A stretch of 64,000 nt of DNA from Faecalibacter bovis (lineage in GTDB: Bacteria > Bacteroidota > Bacteroidia > Flavobacteriales > Weeksellaceae): positions 784,001-848,000 of the forward strand of contig NZ_CP072842.1 in assembly GCF_017948305.1 (NCBI RefSeq), given 5' to 3'. How positions within the stretch are numbered: the stretch's first letter is position 1; each line of letters begins with the position of its first letter. Made by a program: the position numbers and the translations under genes. The notes below the pieces were generated by a model. The model ran no database searches and was not told the origin of the DNA. It worked only from the letters and a program-made list of their open reading frames with translations. Below, piece after piece: positions 46,722-54,931 of the stretch.

Positions 46722-46729
46722 TATCTTTA
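46722..46729 (+). promoter_or_regulatory. Probable -7 box (TATCTTTA) of the aromatic permease gene
   Basis: TATCTTTA lies 20 bases before the GTG start. It differs from TAnnTTTG only in the last base and recurs before corA-like and tnaA. Confidence 0.4.
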
Positions 46730-46748
46730 ACAAAATTTATAAAACAAA

Positions 46749-48173
46749 GTGAGTCAGAAAGAAAATACTGAGAATAAGGAACTTCAGCGCGGACTTACCA
46801 ACAGACACATCCAATTAATTGCTTTGGGTGGAGCTATTGGAACCGGCTTATTCCTTGGAATTGGTCCAGCAGCAGTTTTAGCAGGACCTTCTGTTATTTT
46901 AGGATATGCAATCGCAGGAATTATTGCATTTTTTATTATGCGTCAATTAGGTGAGATGGTCGTAAACGAACCAGTATCGGGAAGTTTTAGTCATTTTGCA
47001 TATAAGTATTGGGGACCTTTTGCAGGGTTCGCGTCTGGCTGGAATTATTGGATTTTGTATGTATTGGTAAGTATGGCCGAATTAACTGCAATCGGTATAT
47101 ATGTACAATTTTGGTGGCCTGAAATACCACTTTGGGCATCAAGTTTATTTTTCTTTTTAGTAATTAATGCACTGAATTTAGGTTCTGTAAAAATGTTTGG
47201 AGAAGCTGAATTTTGGTTCTCTATTATTAAAGTAATTGCAATTATCGCTATGATTATTTTCGGTAGTTACTTATTATTAAGTGGAACCGGAGGCGAACAA
47301 GCAAGCATTCAGAATTTATGGAATAACGGTGGATTTTTACCAAAAGGCTGGTTTTCTGGTGACAGTGCTAGCGGTTTTAGTGGTTTATTAGCTGCTATGG
47401 CTTTAATTATGTTCTCTTTCGGAGGATTAGAATTAATTGGTATTACAGCTGCTGAGGCGAAAAATCCAGAAAAAACTATTCCACAAGCTACTAATCAAGT
47501 AATTTATAGAATTTTAATCTTTTATGTTGGTGCGTTAGTGATTTTATTTTCGTTATCGCCATGGGAAACAATAACGGTAGAAAGTAGTCCTTTTGTAACT
47601 GTTTTTGATAATTTAAAAAGCTTAAATGTAAATCTATTCGGACAAGATGTTCAATTTTCTAGAATCATTGCTAATGCGTTAAATTTAATTGTTTTAACGG
47701 CAGCATTATCAGTTTACAACAGCTCGGTTTATAGTAATTCTAGAATGCTATACGGGTTAGCTGAACAAGGAAATGCACCTAAGTTTTTAATGAAATTAAA
47801 CAAAAACAGTGTACCTGTTATGGCAATAGTAGTATCATCTATATTTGCTGCAATATGTATTATAATTAACAAAGTTATTCCAGAATCTGCTTTTGAGATA
47901 CTTATGTCTTTAGTGGTTTCTACGTTAGTTATAAATTGGATAATGATTTCTTATACGCATTTAAAATATCGTCAACAGAAGAAAATTGAAAATGTAAAAA
48001 CTTTATTTCCTTCTTTCTTATACCCTATTAGTAATTATATCTGTTTAGTATTTCTATTCAGTATATTAATAATAATGTATTTTACAGGAATGGAAACGTC
48101 TGTAATTTTAATACCAATTTGGTTAGTATTCCTATATGTTTCCTACAATTTAGTTAAGAGATTTAAAAAATAA
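46749..48173 (+). CDS. aroP: Aromatic amino-acid permease, AroP/PheP-like (APC superfamily)
   Basis: A 474-residue protein with about 12 membrane helices. The start LQRGLTNRHIQLIALGGAIGTGLFLG and the stretch SFSHFAYKYWGPFAGFASGWNYW are typical of the AAT family; SFGGLELIGITAAEA and ATNQVIYRILIFY follow. Recalling the enterobacterial AroP and PheP sequences, the resemblance is strikingly close over the whole length, which favours transport of Phe, Tyr or Trp by proton symport; other amino acids cannot be excluded. Start is GTG at 46749. It is monocistronic with terminators on both sides. A donor in gammaproteobacteria is possible but untested. Confidence 0.82.
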   Translation: MSQKENTENKELQRGLTNRHIQLIALGGAIGTGLFLGIGPAAVLAGPSVILGYAIAGIIAFFIMRQLGEMVVNEPVSGSFSHFAYKYWGPFAGFASGWNYWILYVLVSMAELTAIGIYVQFWWPEIPLWASSLFFFLVINALNLGSVKMFGEAEFWFSIIKVIAIIAMIIFGSYLLLSGTGGEQASIQNLWNNGGFLPKGWFSGDSASGFSGLLAAMALIMFSFGGLELIGITAAEAKNPEKTIPQATNQVIYRILIFYVGALVILFSLSPWETITVESSPFVTVFDNLKSLNVNLFGQDVQFSRIIANALNLIVLTAALSVYNSSVYSNSRMLYGLAEQGNAPKFLMKLNKNSVPVMAIVVSSIFAAICIIINKVIPESAFEILMSLVVSTLVINWIMISYTHLKYRQQKKIENVKTLFPSFLYPISNYICLVFLFSILIIMYFTGMETSVILIPIWLVFLYVSYNLVKRFKK

Positions 48174-48208
48174 AAAAAAAGCCATCAATCTGAGATTGAT
48201 GGCTTTTT
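48172..48208. terminator. Terminator after the aromatic permease gene
   Basis: AGCCATCAATC / GATTGATGGCT hairpin with a TGA loop, A9 and T5 flanks. Convergent with the thioredoxin gene. Confidence 0.9.
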
Positions 48209-48234
48209 AAATCGACTCTAATTGAAAATAAATT

Positions 48235-48600
48235 CTAATCTATATATTGATTTAAAATTTGCACTAATTGTTCTTTAGGCTTTGCTCCACTTTGTTTCCA
48301 AAGTAACTCTCCTTTCTTAAAAATAGCAAATGTAGGAACACCTTGCACTTGATATCTTGATGCTAAATTTTGATATTTATCAACATCAACTTTTAATATT
48401 GTAACTCCATCACCAAGCTCTTGTTTAACCTGTTGCAAAATCGGACCCATCATTTGACATGGTCCACACCATGTTGCAAAAAAATCTATTAAAACCGGCT
48501 TATCCGATGCGATTACCTCTTCAAACGTCATAGTTTTTTGTTCTTTTATATTGTGTTCAGTTTCTTTTCTTTTAGAAAATAGGTTATTAAAGAAATTCAT
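48235..48600 (-). CDS. Thioredoxin with N-terminal extension
   Basis: A 121-residue thioredoxin-fold protein. The active site is WCGPC (C45 and C48), with the cis-proline in VQGVPTFAIF and the usual KVDVDKYQNLASRY strand-helix. It reduces protein disulfides in the cytoplasm. The first 23 residues (MNFFNNLFSKRKETEHNIKEQ and on) are extra relative to typical thioredoxin; an internal ATG at 48531 would give the standard 98-residue form. No signal peptide or lipobox is evident in the extension, which is basic and probably flexible. Both starts are possible. Confidence 0.88.
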   Translation of the reverse strand: MNFFNNLFSKRKETEHNIKEQKTMTFEEVIASDKPVLIDFFATWCGPCQMMGPILQQVKQELGDGVTILKVDVDKYQNLASRYQVQGVPTFAIFKKGELLWKQSGAKPKEQLVQILNQYID

Positions 48601-48636
48601 ATCTAATAAATTATATTTAATACTAAGATATAAAAA

Positions 48637-48656
48637 AGCACTCCCGAAGGAGTGCT
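48637..48656 (-). terminator. Hairpin with U-run downstream of the Sufu-domain gene
   Basis: AGCACTCC / GGAGTGCT with a CGAA loop; the minus strand continues into a U-run. It is the likely 3' end of the transcript of the gene at 48830-49465, leaving a 3' UTR of about 170 bases. Confidence 0.75.
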
Positions 48657-48829
48657 GAATTAAGCTTTTGCCTAATTACCAACCTAAACCTATGAAAAAT
48701 TATTAACTCTAACGATTAATAACATTTGTATCATTGCAATATAAATACCAAAACATACTATTATTCAATAGTTTAAATGTTTTTAGTTTTATATTAACAT
48801 TTTAAATCGGTAATCTTAAATCAATTAAC

Positions 48830-49465
48830 TTATAACTGACAAATATATTTTGGATTGACAGCTTTAATCTCATTTAAAACTGACATAACTTCTTCTTTTG
48901 TAGAATTTTCTTCAAGCCTTTTCAATTGTTCAGAATTTAATCCAACCATTTGCATGAAAAGAACTTTACCGTGCGGAGTTTCAATTTCATCTAAATCAAC
49001 ATCTTTTACAAATGCTAATCCTACAATATCTGTATCACATTCAGAACGGATTGGTCCTCCTAGCGGTAGAAATTGATATTCATCAAACCAAACTTTTGTT
49101 TCGTGAACAAAACGAGCCAAATTATTCATTAATTGTATCACCCAGAAAGGATCTTCATCTCCGTCAGCATCAAACGGCTTAACTCGAAATGTAAATTCCA
49201 TTCCCCATTTACTAAATTCTTCACCAACAGCTTCTTCATTATAGTATAAATGAGACATTCCGTAAGAAATTAAATGACGATATCCATCATTATCAAAAAC
49301 AGCAACACCATCAATTGGATCTTCGCCACCTTGGAAAGACATCACTTGTGGAGAATAAAAACGAGGCTCTAAATCTCCGTAAACCTCTTTTAATCTATTT
49401 TCTATCGATAAAGCACCAACAGCTTGATCTTTTTTGAATTGACTTCTGTATTCTTCTAAATTCAT
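48830..49465 (-). CDS. Suppressor-of-fused (Sufu) domain protein
   Basis: A 211-residue protein that matches the Sufu domain: HLISYGMSHLYY in the N-terminal half, SKWGMEFTFRVKP, WVIQLMNNLARFVHET and FLPLGGPIRS. In eukaryotes Sufu controls Hedgehog signalling; bacterial members are soluble proteins, some used as immunity proteins against polymorphic toxins, others without known role. No toxin gene lies nearby and no signal peptide is present. Its -7 box at 49470-49477 is so close to the ATG that the mRNA would be leaderless. It is monocistronic. Confidence 0.82.
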   Translation of the reverse strand: MNLEEYRSQFKKDQAVGALSIENRLKEVYGDLEPRFYSPQVMSFQGGEDPIDGVAVFDNDGYRHLISYGMSHLYYNEEAVGEEFSKWGMEFTFRVKPFDADGDEDPFWVIQLMNNLARFVHETKVWFDEYQFLPLGGPIRSECDTDIVGLAFVKDVDLDEIETPHGKVLFMQMVGLNSEQLKRLEENSTKEEVMSVLNEIKAVNPKYICQL

Positions 49466-49469
49466 GATA

Positions 49470-49477
49470 CAAAAATA
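49470..49477 (-). promoter_or_regulatory. -7 box of the Sufu-domain gene
   Basis: The minus strand reads TATTTTTG, exact consensus, ending 4 bases before the ATG at 49465, indicating a leaderless transcript. Confidence 0.6.
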
Positions 49478-49500
49478 ATTGAACTTAATTAAACGGCATA

Positions 49501-49536
49501 AAAAAAAAGAGTTTCAATATAATTGAAACTCTTTTT
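49501..49536 (-). terminator. Terminator of the first initiator-tRNA pair
   Basis: GAGTTTCAAT / ATTGAAACTC with an ATA loop; the minus strand ends in a U-run of eight. A variant copy lies at 49829-49864. Confidence 0.85.
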
Positions 49537-49545
49537 GCTACTTAG

Positions 49546-49618
<73 letters not shown>

Positions 49619-49626
49619 ATATTTAG

Positions 49627-49699
<73 letters not shown>

Positions 49700-49710
49700 A
49701 TATTAGACTG

Positions 49711-49718
49711 CAAATATA
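49711..49718 (-). promoter_or_regulatory. Promoter of the first initiator-tRNA pair
   Basis: The minus strand reads TATATTTG followed by CAG, exact consensus, 12 bases before the tRNA 5' end. Confidence 0.65.
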
Positions 49719-49828
49719 CAATGAGATATTTGATTTTATACTATTAATTTATTTTTTTTCGCCACTCTACACTTTTACACAAGCAAAACTGTTAGATATC
49801 AACGAAGTAACTGGTAAAATAAATTTCA

Positions 49829-49864
49829 AAAAAAAAGAGCTTCAATAAAATTGAAACTCTTTTT
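49829..49864 (-). terminator. Terminator of the second initiator-tRNA pair
   Basis: GAGCTTCAAT / ATTGAAACTC: the one change from the first copy (T to C at 49840) turns a U-A into a G-U type pair on the minus-strand RNA, so the stem survives. The U-run is intact. Confidence 0.82.
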
Positions 49865-49873
49865 GCTACTTAG

Positions 49874-49946
<73 letters not shown>

Positions 49947-49954
49947 ATATTTAG

Positions 49955-50027
<73 letters not shown>

Positions 50028-50038
50028 ATATTGGATTG

Positions 50039-50046
50039 CAAATGTA
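50039..50046 (-). promoter_or_regulatory. Promoter of the second initiator-tRNA pair
   Basis: The minus strand reads TACATTTG followed by CAA. It differs from the first copy (TATATTTG) at one of the free positions. Confidence 0.65.
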
Positions 50047-50176
50047 CTAACATTTTTTAGATTACCAAACTTTTAAACAATTATTTTAACAATAAACCGA
50101 AAATACCCATTTATAGGTATTTGATAGTAAATTTTTAAGAAATAAATTTACAGTCCTAACTAATTAAAAATTTCGT

Positions 50177-50797
50177 ATGAACCTGTTGCATTTTGAAGGT
50201 GCAGTGGAAAGTATTCTTTATATTTTTCACAGTACTGACTTGCATAGTGTGCTTAACACTGTCTTGATATCAATTATCCTTGTCTATGGCATTTATTCTT
50301 ATTATAAAAATAAGGATAGAGCAAAACATTCAAACACTCAGAATGTTCAAGCTAATCTAAAATTTATTCACTCTGATATAAATTCTTCAACTTCCAAATC
50401 TATTGGTATATCAGATGTAAAAAAGCAAGATTTAATTAAAAAGCTTATTGAATTTGAAAATTCTACAATTTTTCTAGAAAAAAACATTTCATTAGCTAAA
50501 GTTTCAAGTCATTTAGATACAAATACAAAATATCTATCACATGTGATAAAAGCACATAGTGATCGTGATTTTAATAACTACATCAATTTACTACGAATCC
50601 AATACGTAGTAAATAAACTAAATGATGATCCTAAATTTTTAAATTTTAAAATTAGTGCAATTGCTGATGAAGCTGGTTTTTCATCACACAGTAAATTCGC
50701 TCATTTTTTTAAATTAAATCTAGGAGAGTCACCATCTACTTACATTTCTAAAATTAAAAAACGAAAATCTTTTCAAATCGATAAGATTAAATTTTAG
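50177..50797 (+). CDS. Membrane-anchored AraC-family regulator
   Basis: A 206-residue protein with one hydrophobic segment near the N-terminus (about residues 28-41, with VLISIILVYGIYSYY), a linker, and a C-terminal AraC helix-turn-helix domain (from about residue 105: ISLAKVSSHLDTNTKYLSHVIKAH, then ISAIADEAGFSSHSKFAHFFKLNLG). Typical Bacteroidota relatives have a TPR sensor before the membrane helix; this one has almost none, so it may be a shortened form. It sits just upstream of the secreted three-gene operon and is a candidate regulator of it, an inference from position only. A near-match box TAAATTTA lies at 50143-50150. Confidence 0.85.
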   Translation: MNLLHFEGAVESILYIFHSTDLHSVLNTVLISIILVYGIYSYYKNKDRAKHSNTQNVQANLKFIHSDINSSTSKSIGISDVKKQDLIKKLIEFENSTIFLEKNISLAKVSSHLDTNTKYLSHVIKAHSDRDFNNYINLLRIQYVVNKLNDDPKFLNFKISAIADEAGFSSHSKFAHFFKLNLGESPSTYISKIKKRKSFQIDKIKF

Positions 50798-50931
50798 AAT
50801 ATTAGAAAATTCTACTGGCTAAATTCCGCAATTCAGATGGTAATATTGATTATTTCAATACTATCGAAACCTGTGGATTTTAGTGACTAACAACCCAATA
50901 TTGTTCTGTTAATTAATTAATTTTTTATATC

Positions 50932-50947
50932 CATTTTCGTGAAAATG
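50932..50947. repeat. Palindrome upstream of the secreted operon
   Basis: CATTTTC and GAAAATG are perfect complements around GT. No T-run follows. It lies about 40 bases upstream of the -7 box at 50983, near position -50, where activators often bind. Confidence 0.4.
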
Positions 50948-50982
50948 AATACGTAATAAAAATTTTTAAACAATTAATAATA

Positions 50983-50990
50983 TAATTTTG
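50983..50990 (+). promoter_or_regulatory. -7 box of the secreted three-gene operon
   Basis: TAATTTTG, exact consensus, 41 bases before the ATG at 51032. Confidence 0.6.
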
Positions 50991-51031
50991 GAAAACTAAC
51001 AAACAACTAATTTAACTAAACTAATAAAACT

Positions 51032-51868
51032 ATGGTAAATCTTTATCAAAAAGCAATAGCCATTGCTGCGCTTTTTATTTTCCAAGGGGTGCATGCACAG
51101 GTTTGGATTTCTGATAAAACAGACTTTCAGCCTCGTAGCGGATATGCACTTCAAATTGATGGTAATTTAAAAGTTGATTCAGGTATTAAACTAGCTGAAA
51201 CTGATGGTGAACCTGGACAAGTTCTAAAATCAACTGGACCAAATTCAAGACCAGTTTGGGTTGATAATCCTGATGTTGAACTTCCTGAAGGTATGTTATT
51301 TATTGAAAATACATATACAAAAATTCAAGAAAACGGAGCTGAAAATGTATTAAATAATAGAATTTCAACTATACCTTCAATAACTCCTGGAGAACTTTAT
51401 ACTTCAACAAATACCAATAATTGGAAAAAAATTATTGAAATTAATAACATTGTTGTTTCTGAGAAAAAGACTTTTATTAATGTTGATTTTCAAACTGGTG
51501 TTACATTAACAAAATCAAGCATTCGATCAGGTGATTTTACCCAATTTGCATGTGGAGTATTTTTAAAGAAACAAAACGAAACTTCTTATAAACTAAAAGG
51601 ATACAGATTAGGACAGGTTACTGCCATTGGTAACGTAAGTATTGTGCAATCTAATTTTGATATGATCTACACAATAAATTTAGATCCTGAAACTGCTATT
51701 GGAACTTATGATAGTTTCATCGGTTGTAAAAAATTCAATGAATTTCCCCTTATAACTGGTAATTCAAGTAATTTCCAATTATATATCGGTAGTTCTTCTG
51801 ATGAAGAAAAGATTTCGAAATTTAATAATCAATCTGTATACAAAGTTGATGTTTCATTTAAATTATAA
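51032..51868 (+). CDS. Secreted protein of unknown function, paralogue 1
   Basis: A 278-residue protein with a signal peptide (cleavage after about residue 22, HA-Q). It contains GEPGQVLKSTG followed by PVW (about residues 59-75), a motif common in repetitive surface and fibre proteins, then a beta-rich body. Two blocks recur in the next two genes: FACGVFLKKQ with YKLKGYR, and IGCKKFNEF ending LYIGSS. The two cysteines in these blocks could form a disulfide. No catalytic motif, lipobox or T9SS sorting signal is seen. It is the first of three tandem genes with one promoter and one terminator. Confidence 0.75.
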   Translation: MVNLYQKAIAIAALFIFQGVHAQVWISDKTDFQPRSGYALQIDGNLKVDSGIKLAETDGEPGQVLKSTGPNSRPVWVDNPDVELPEGMLFIENTYTKIQENGAENVLNNRISTIPSITPGELYTSTNTNNWKKIIEINNIVVSEKKTFINVDFQTGVTLTKSSIRSGDFTQFACGVFLKKQNETSYKLKGYRLGQVTAIGNVSIVQSNFDMIYTINLDPETAIGTYDSFIGCKKFNEFPLITGNSSNFQLYIGSSSDEEKISKFNNQSVYKVDVSFKL

Positions 51869-51869
51869 C

Positions 51870-52724
51870 ATGAGAATTATGAAAGCATATTTTACATATA
51901 TTATATTATCAGTATCTAGCTTAGTTTATTCTCAGCTATACATAGGTAATGACCCAGAGCAATTAACTGAAGCAAAATTAAGTCAAACATATGGAACTTC
52001 TGAAGTTCCCTCGTTAATAGTAGATGATAATGTTTTAGTTAAAGGAAAATTAATTTTTAAAGAAGGACAACCGGGACAAGTATTACGTTCTAATGGTCCT
52101 GGACAAGAACCCACTTGGCAAACAGTTTTAGGACAGATTCAGCGTTTAGAAAATTTAAATTACTTATTGTATACACAAACGTTTGATAATTTAACAGGTA
52201 TAAATCTAGATAATGCACCTACAAATCCAACTCTTAAATATACTATTGATCAATCATTAAGTTCTAACTGGCAAGTAATTGCCGGATCAAATCAAGAATT
52301 TACAGTACAAAGAAACAATCCTACAGTTTATATCACATTTGAGAGTGTGGCGCATATTGCTGGATCTGGTACAGATACAGGAGCTATGTTTGCATGTGGT
52401 ATATTTGTTGCTCAAAAAACTGGAACATCTAGTCCTTCTAATGCTGATTTCAAGCTAAAAGGTGTTAGAACATTTACAGCTAATAGAGGTGCCAACAGTG
52501 ACCCTTTCTTTAATATACGTGTCTCTACAATTTTAGATAAATCTACACTTTTAGAAAATCAAAAATATGAAGTAAAAATTGGTTGTACAAGAAGAGAAAA
52601 TTTTGGTGCTACAAATATTAGTTTAGCTATCGGAAAAGCAGCAACCGGAACTTCAAATATTAGTAATACAACTGCAAGAACATTCTTAAAAATTAGCCGT
52701 TACGAAAACACTACAAACCAATAA
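51870..52724 (+). CDS. Secreted protein of unknown function, paralogue 2
   Basis: A 284-residue protein from the ATG at 51870 (an ATG at 51879 would remove three residues), which follows the stop of paralogue 1 by one base. A signal peptide ends at about residue 21 (VYSQL). It has QPGQVLRSNGPG..PTW, then a beta-rich body with FACGIFVAQKTG, FKLKGVR and IGCTRRENF..ISLAIGK, aligning with paralogues 1 and 3. An in-frame extension to 51801 overlaps paralogue 1 and is rejected. It is probably translationally coupled to the preceding gene. Confidence 0.75.
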   Translation: MRIMKAYFTYIILSVSSLVYSQLYIGNDPEQLTEAKLSQTYGTSEVPSLIVDDNVLVKGKLIFKEGQPGQVLRSNGPGQEPTWQTVLGQIQRLENLNYLLYTQTFDNLTGINLDNAPTNPTLKYTIDQSLSSNWQVIAGSNQEFTVQRNNPTVYITFESVAHIAGSGTDTGAMFACGIFVAQKTGTSSPSNADFKLKGVRTFTANRGANSDPFFNIRVSTILDKSTLLENQKYEVKIGCTRRENFGATNISLAIGKAATGTSNISNTTARTFLKISRYENTTNQ

Positions 52725-52728
52725 TCAT

Positions 52729-53616
52729 ATGAAAAAATATATATTTATTATTATAGGAACTTTGTCTTTAATCAATTCAAAAGGACAAAATGTAGGAATA
52801 GGGTTAGATAATAATGCAGAACCAGAAGAAAGATTACATGTTAAAAGTGTCGATTTCAGAGGGATGTTACATTTTGAAGATGCTAACGGGAATATAATAC
52901 CGTATGGAGATAACACTAAATATTTAGTATATGAAGGTAATGGACAAGGTATTGGATGGGAAAATATTTCCGAGCCTTATGACTTTGCAAGTTCTACTTT
53001 GATTAAGAATAAAATTTTAAATTCTGACATCGATGGTATTACAATTAGACATAGTAGTAATACAAGTAAAGATGAATTGGGTGATTCATTTATTCACGGT
53101 AATAATGCTTCTAACAAACAATGGAAAATGTTAAATAGTAATACCAATCTTGATGAAAATCCTTTAGTTAGTAAAGTTAGATTTACTTCAACAAACAGTA
53201 GTATTAATGCGACTATACAAACTATGGTATTAAAATATAGCACAAATAATGATCAAACTATTGTTAGTTATACATGTGGATTCTTTATAAAAAAAGCTAA
53301 TAATCATAACATTAATGAATTTAAATTATTCCATATTAGACCTGAAGTTATTACTGGACCTCCAAATTCATTCAAACTATTAACAATGTCTGGAATGATT
53401 AAAAGACAAAGTGGAATAGATGGAATTGGTAATTTAGAAATTGATACAGATTATTACATTACACCAGCTTGTAGAGGTAGAAATATTGGTGATCAAAATG
53501 ATCGTGAATTACTTATTGGTAAATCTGTAACAAGTGGATATACTGAAAGTACTAGAAGTATCTTAACACCAAATAATGTTCAAACTTCATTTGTTATTGA
53601 ACAAGTTGAACAATAA
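52729..53616 (+). CDS. Secreted protein of unknown function, paralogue 3
   Basis: A 295-residue protein with a signal peptide (MKKYIFIIIGTLSLINSKGQ). It shares with paralogues 1 and 2 the block YTCGFFIKKANN and FKLFHIR and the block ITPACRGRNIG..ELLIGKS, while the GQVL motif near residue 60 is reduced to GNGQGIGW. It begins 4 bases after paralogue 2 and is followed by a strong terminator. Its function is unknown; surface or periplasmic location is inferred from the signal peptide. Confidence 0.75.
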   Translation: MKKYIFIIIGTLSLINSKGQNVGIGLDNNAEPEERLHVKSVDFRGMLHFEDANGNIIPYGDNTKYLVYEGNGQGIGWENISEPYDFASSTLIKNKILNSDIDGITIRHSSNTSKDELGDSFIHGNNASNKQWKMLNSNTNLDENPLVSKVRFTSTNSSINATIQTMVLKYSTNNDQTIVSYTCGFFIKKANNHNINEFKLFHIRPEVITGPPNSFKLLTMSGMIKRQSGIDGIGNLEIDTDYYITPACRGRNIGDQNDRELLIGKSVTSGYTESTRSILTPNNVQTSFVIEQVEQ

Positions 53617-53625
53617 ATACATAAC

Positions 53626-53659
53626 AAAAAAAAGAGAACCTTTCGGTTCTCTTTTTTTT
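53626..53659. terminator. Terminator of the secreted operon and of the LOG gene
   Basis: AGAGAACC / GGTTCTCT around TTTC, with A8 and T8 flanks, between convergent genes. Confidence 0.9.
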
Positions 53660-54809
53660 ATATTACCTTAATTGGTGGATGTTTCTCAATAAAATCAATT
53701 GTTAGTTCTGCACTATCGGTTAAGAATAGTAAATCTTTATAAACTCGGCCAACAGCTAATTGATGAACTACCGAATATATTGATGTATCTTCTACATATC
53801 TTTTTTTACCTAAAAACACCATTGGACTATGATAGCCAGAAGTTCCGTAGTGATTTTGAGCCGCTTCTTGGAAGATTTCTTGTGTAGTTCCTGCACTTCC
53901 TGGCGCGAAAACTAATCCGTACAAACTAATTGTTAATAGAATATCTTCACGAATACTGTTCGAAAAATATTTTGCAATATACTTCGCAAATAAATTAGAA
54001 GGTTCATGTCCGTAGAACCAAGTCGGAATCGCTAAACTTTCGCATCCATTGGGATATTTCTCTAAAACTTCCATCGAACGTTGATTAAAATTTTTAGCTA
54101 AATAATCTGCATCATTCGGATCTTGGAATTCTAAATCTTTTAATATTTTAATAGCATCAAATAATTCCTCTTTCGAGTAATTACCCATATAAGCTCCTAA
54201 ATTAGCCGCTTCCATAATACCTGGTCCACCACCTGTCACCACATAAAAGCCTTTTTTTGTAGCTAATTGTGCAGCAATCGCCGTTTCTACATAAAATTGA
54301 TTTCCACGTCGAGTTGAGTGTCCTCCCATAAAACCAACTACTTTTTTCTTTGTCATTCCTTCATCGTCATATTCTAAAATACGACGCAAACCATCATCAA
54401 TAGAATGATCATGAAGACGTTGAGCTAATGCTTCAGAAACTGCTGGATTATATTTATTTTTTACAAAATGTTTATAAATATTAATATCTACGCTATTGTC
54501 ATTCACAGGATCGTAACCTTCCATCAATTCTTGCCAAGAATATAGTTTTCCTCGGTACGGATTATATGGTAAATTTTTGAATTTTGGATAAACAAATGCG
54601 CCACGTTCAATTAACGGAATTGCTGTTTCTTGTTTAAAAGTACAGCCTAAAAAAGTTGTATTATTTAAAATAATATTGTCCCAATCTACATCTTTATTGC
54701 AGAAATTAATGTCTTGAATTACCTTATTAGTTAAATTATTTGTTGTAGAAATTAAATCGTTCCACTCTTTATCATTATGAATTAAATTCTTAATTAATTT
54801 TATTTTCAT
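53658..54809 (-). CDS. LOG-family nucleotide-binding protein
   Basis: A 383-residue protein of the LOG/Rossmann-like family. The core has GFMGGHSTRRGNQFYVETAI, the VTGGGPGIMEAANLGAYMG loop and LVFAPGSAGTTQEIFQEA, corresponding to the GGGxGxMG and PGGxGTxxE motifs of LOG phosphoribohydrolases, with Ser replacing the second Gly of PGG. Short LOG proteins cleave nucleotide 5'-monophosphates to the free base; this long Bacteroidota form has an extra N-terminal segment of about 110 residues. The exact substrate is uncertain. It is divergent from the riboswitch unit. Confidence 0.83.
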   Translation of the reverse strand: MKIKLIKNLIHNDKEWNDLISTTNNLTNKVIQDINFCNKDVDWDNIILNNTTFLGCTFKQETAIPLIERGAFVYPKFKNLPYNPYRGKLYSWQELMEGYDPVNDNSVDINIYKHFVKNKYNPAVSEALAQRLHDHSIDDGLRRILEYDDEGMTKKKVVGFMGGHSTRRGNQFYVETAIAAQLATKKGFYVVTGGGPGIMEAANLGAYMGNYSKEELFDAIKILKDLEFQDPNDADYLAKNFNQRSMEVLEKYPNGCESLAIPTWFYGHEPSNLFAKYIAKYFSNSIREDILLTISLYGLVFAPGSAGTTQEIFQEAAQNHYGTSGYHSPMVFLGKKRYVEDTSIYSVVHQLAVGRVYKDLLFLTDSAELTIDFIEKHPPIKVI

Positions 54810-54911
54810 ATAGTAATTTATCTTTCTTCATTATTAACATTTCAAGTTACACTAATTGTTCCAATCTACATAAAAGGATAGTTAAGTTTAATAAAATCCA
54901 TTTAACTAATC

Positions 54912-54919
54912 TATATTTG
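54912..54919 (+). promoter_or_regulatory. Promoter of the riboswitch transcript
   Basis: TATATTTG followed by CAA, exact consensus; a TTTA at 54887-54890 stands about 21 bases upstream. Transcription would begin just before the riboswitch P1 stem. Confidence 0.7.
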
Positions 54920-54931
54920 CAAAATATTAAC

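Noticed and set aside
51801-51869. Extended N-terminus of secreted paralogue 2
   Set aside because: It would overlap paralogue 1 and bury the signal peptide; the ATG at 51870 or 51879 gives a proper signal sequence.
51032-53616. Possible phage tail-fibre genes, because of GQVLxSxG..W motifs
   Set aside because: All three have Sec signal peptides and no phage structural or integration genes are near.
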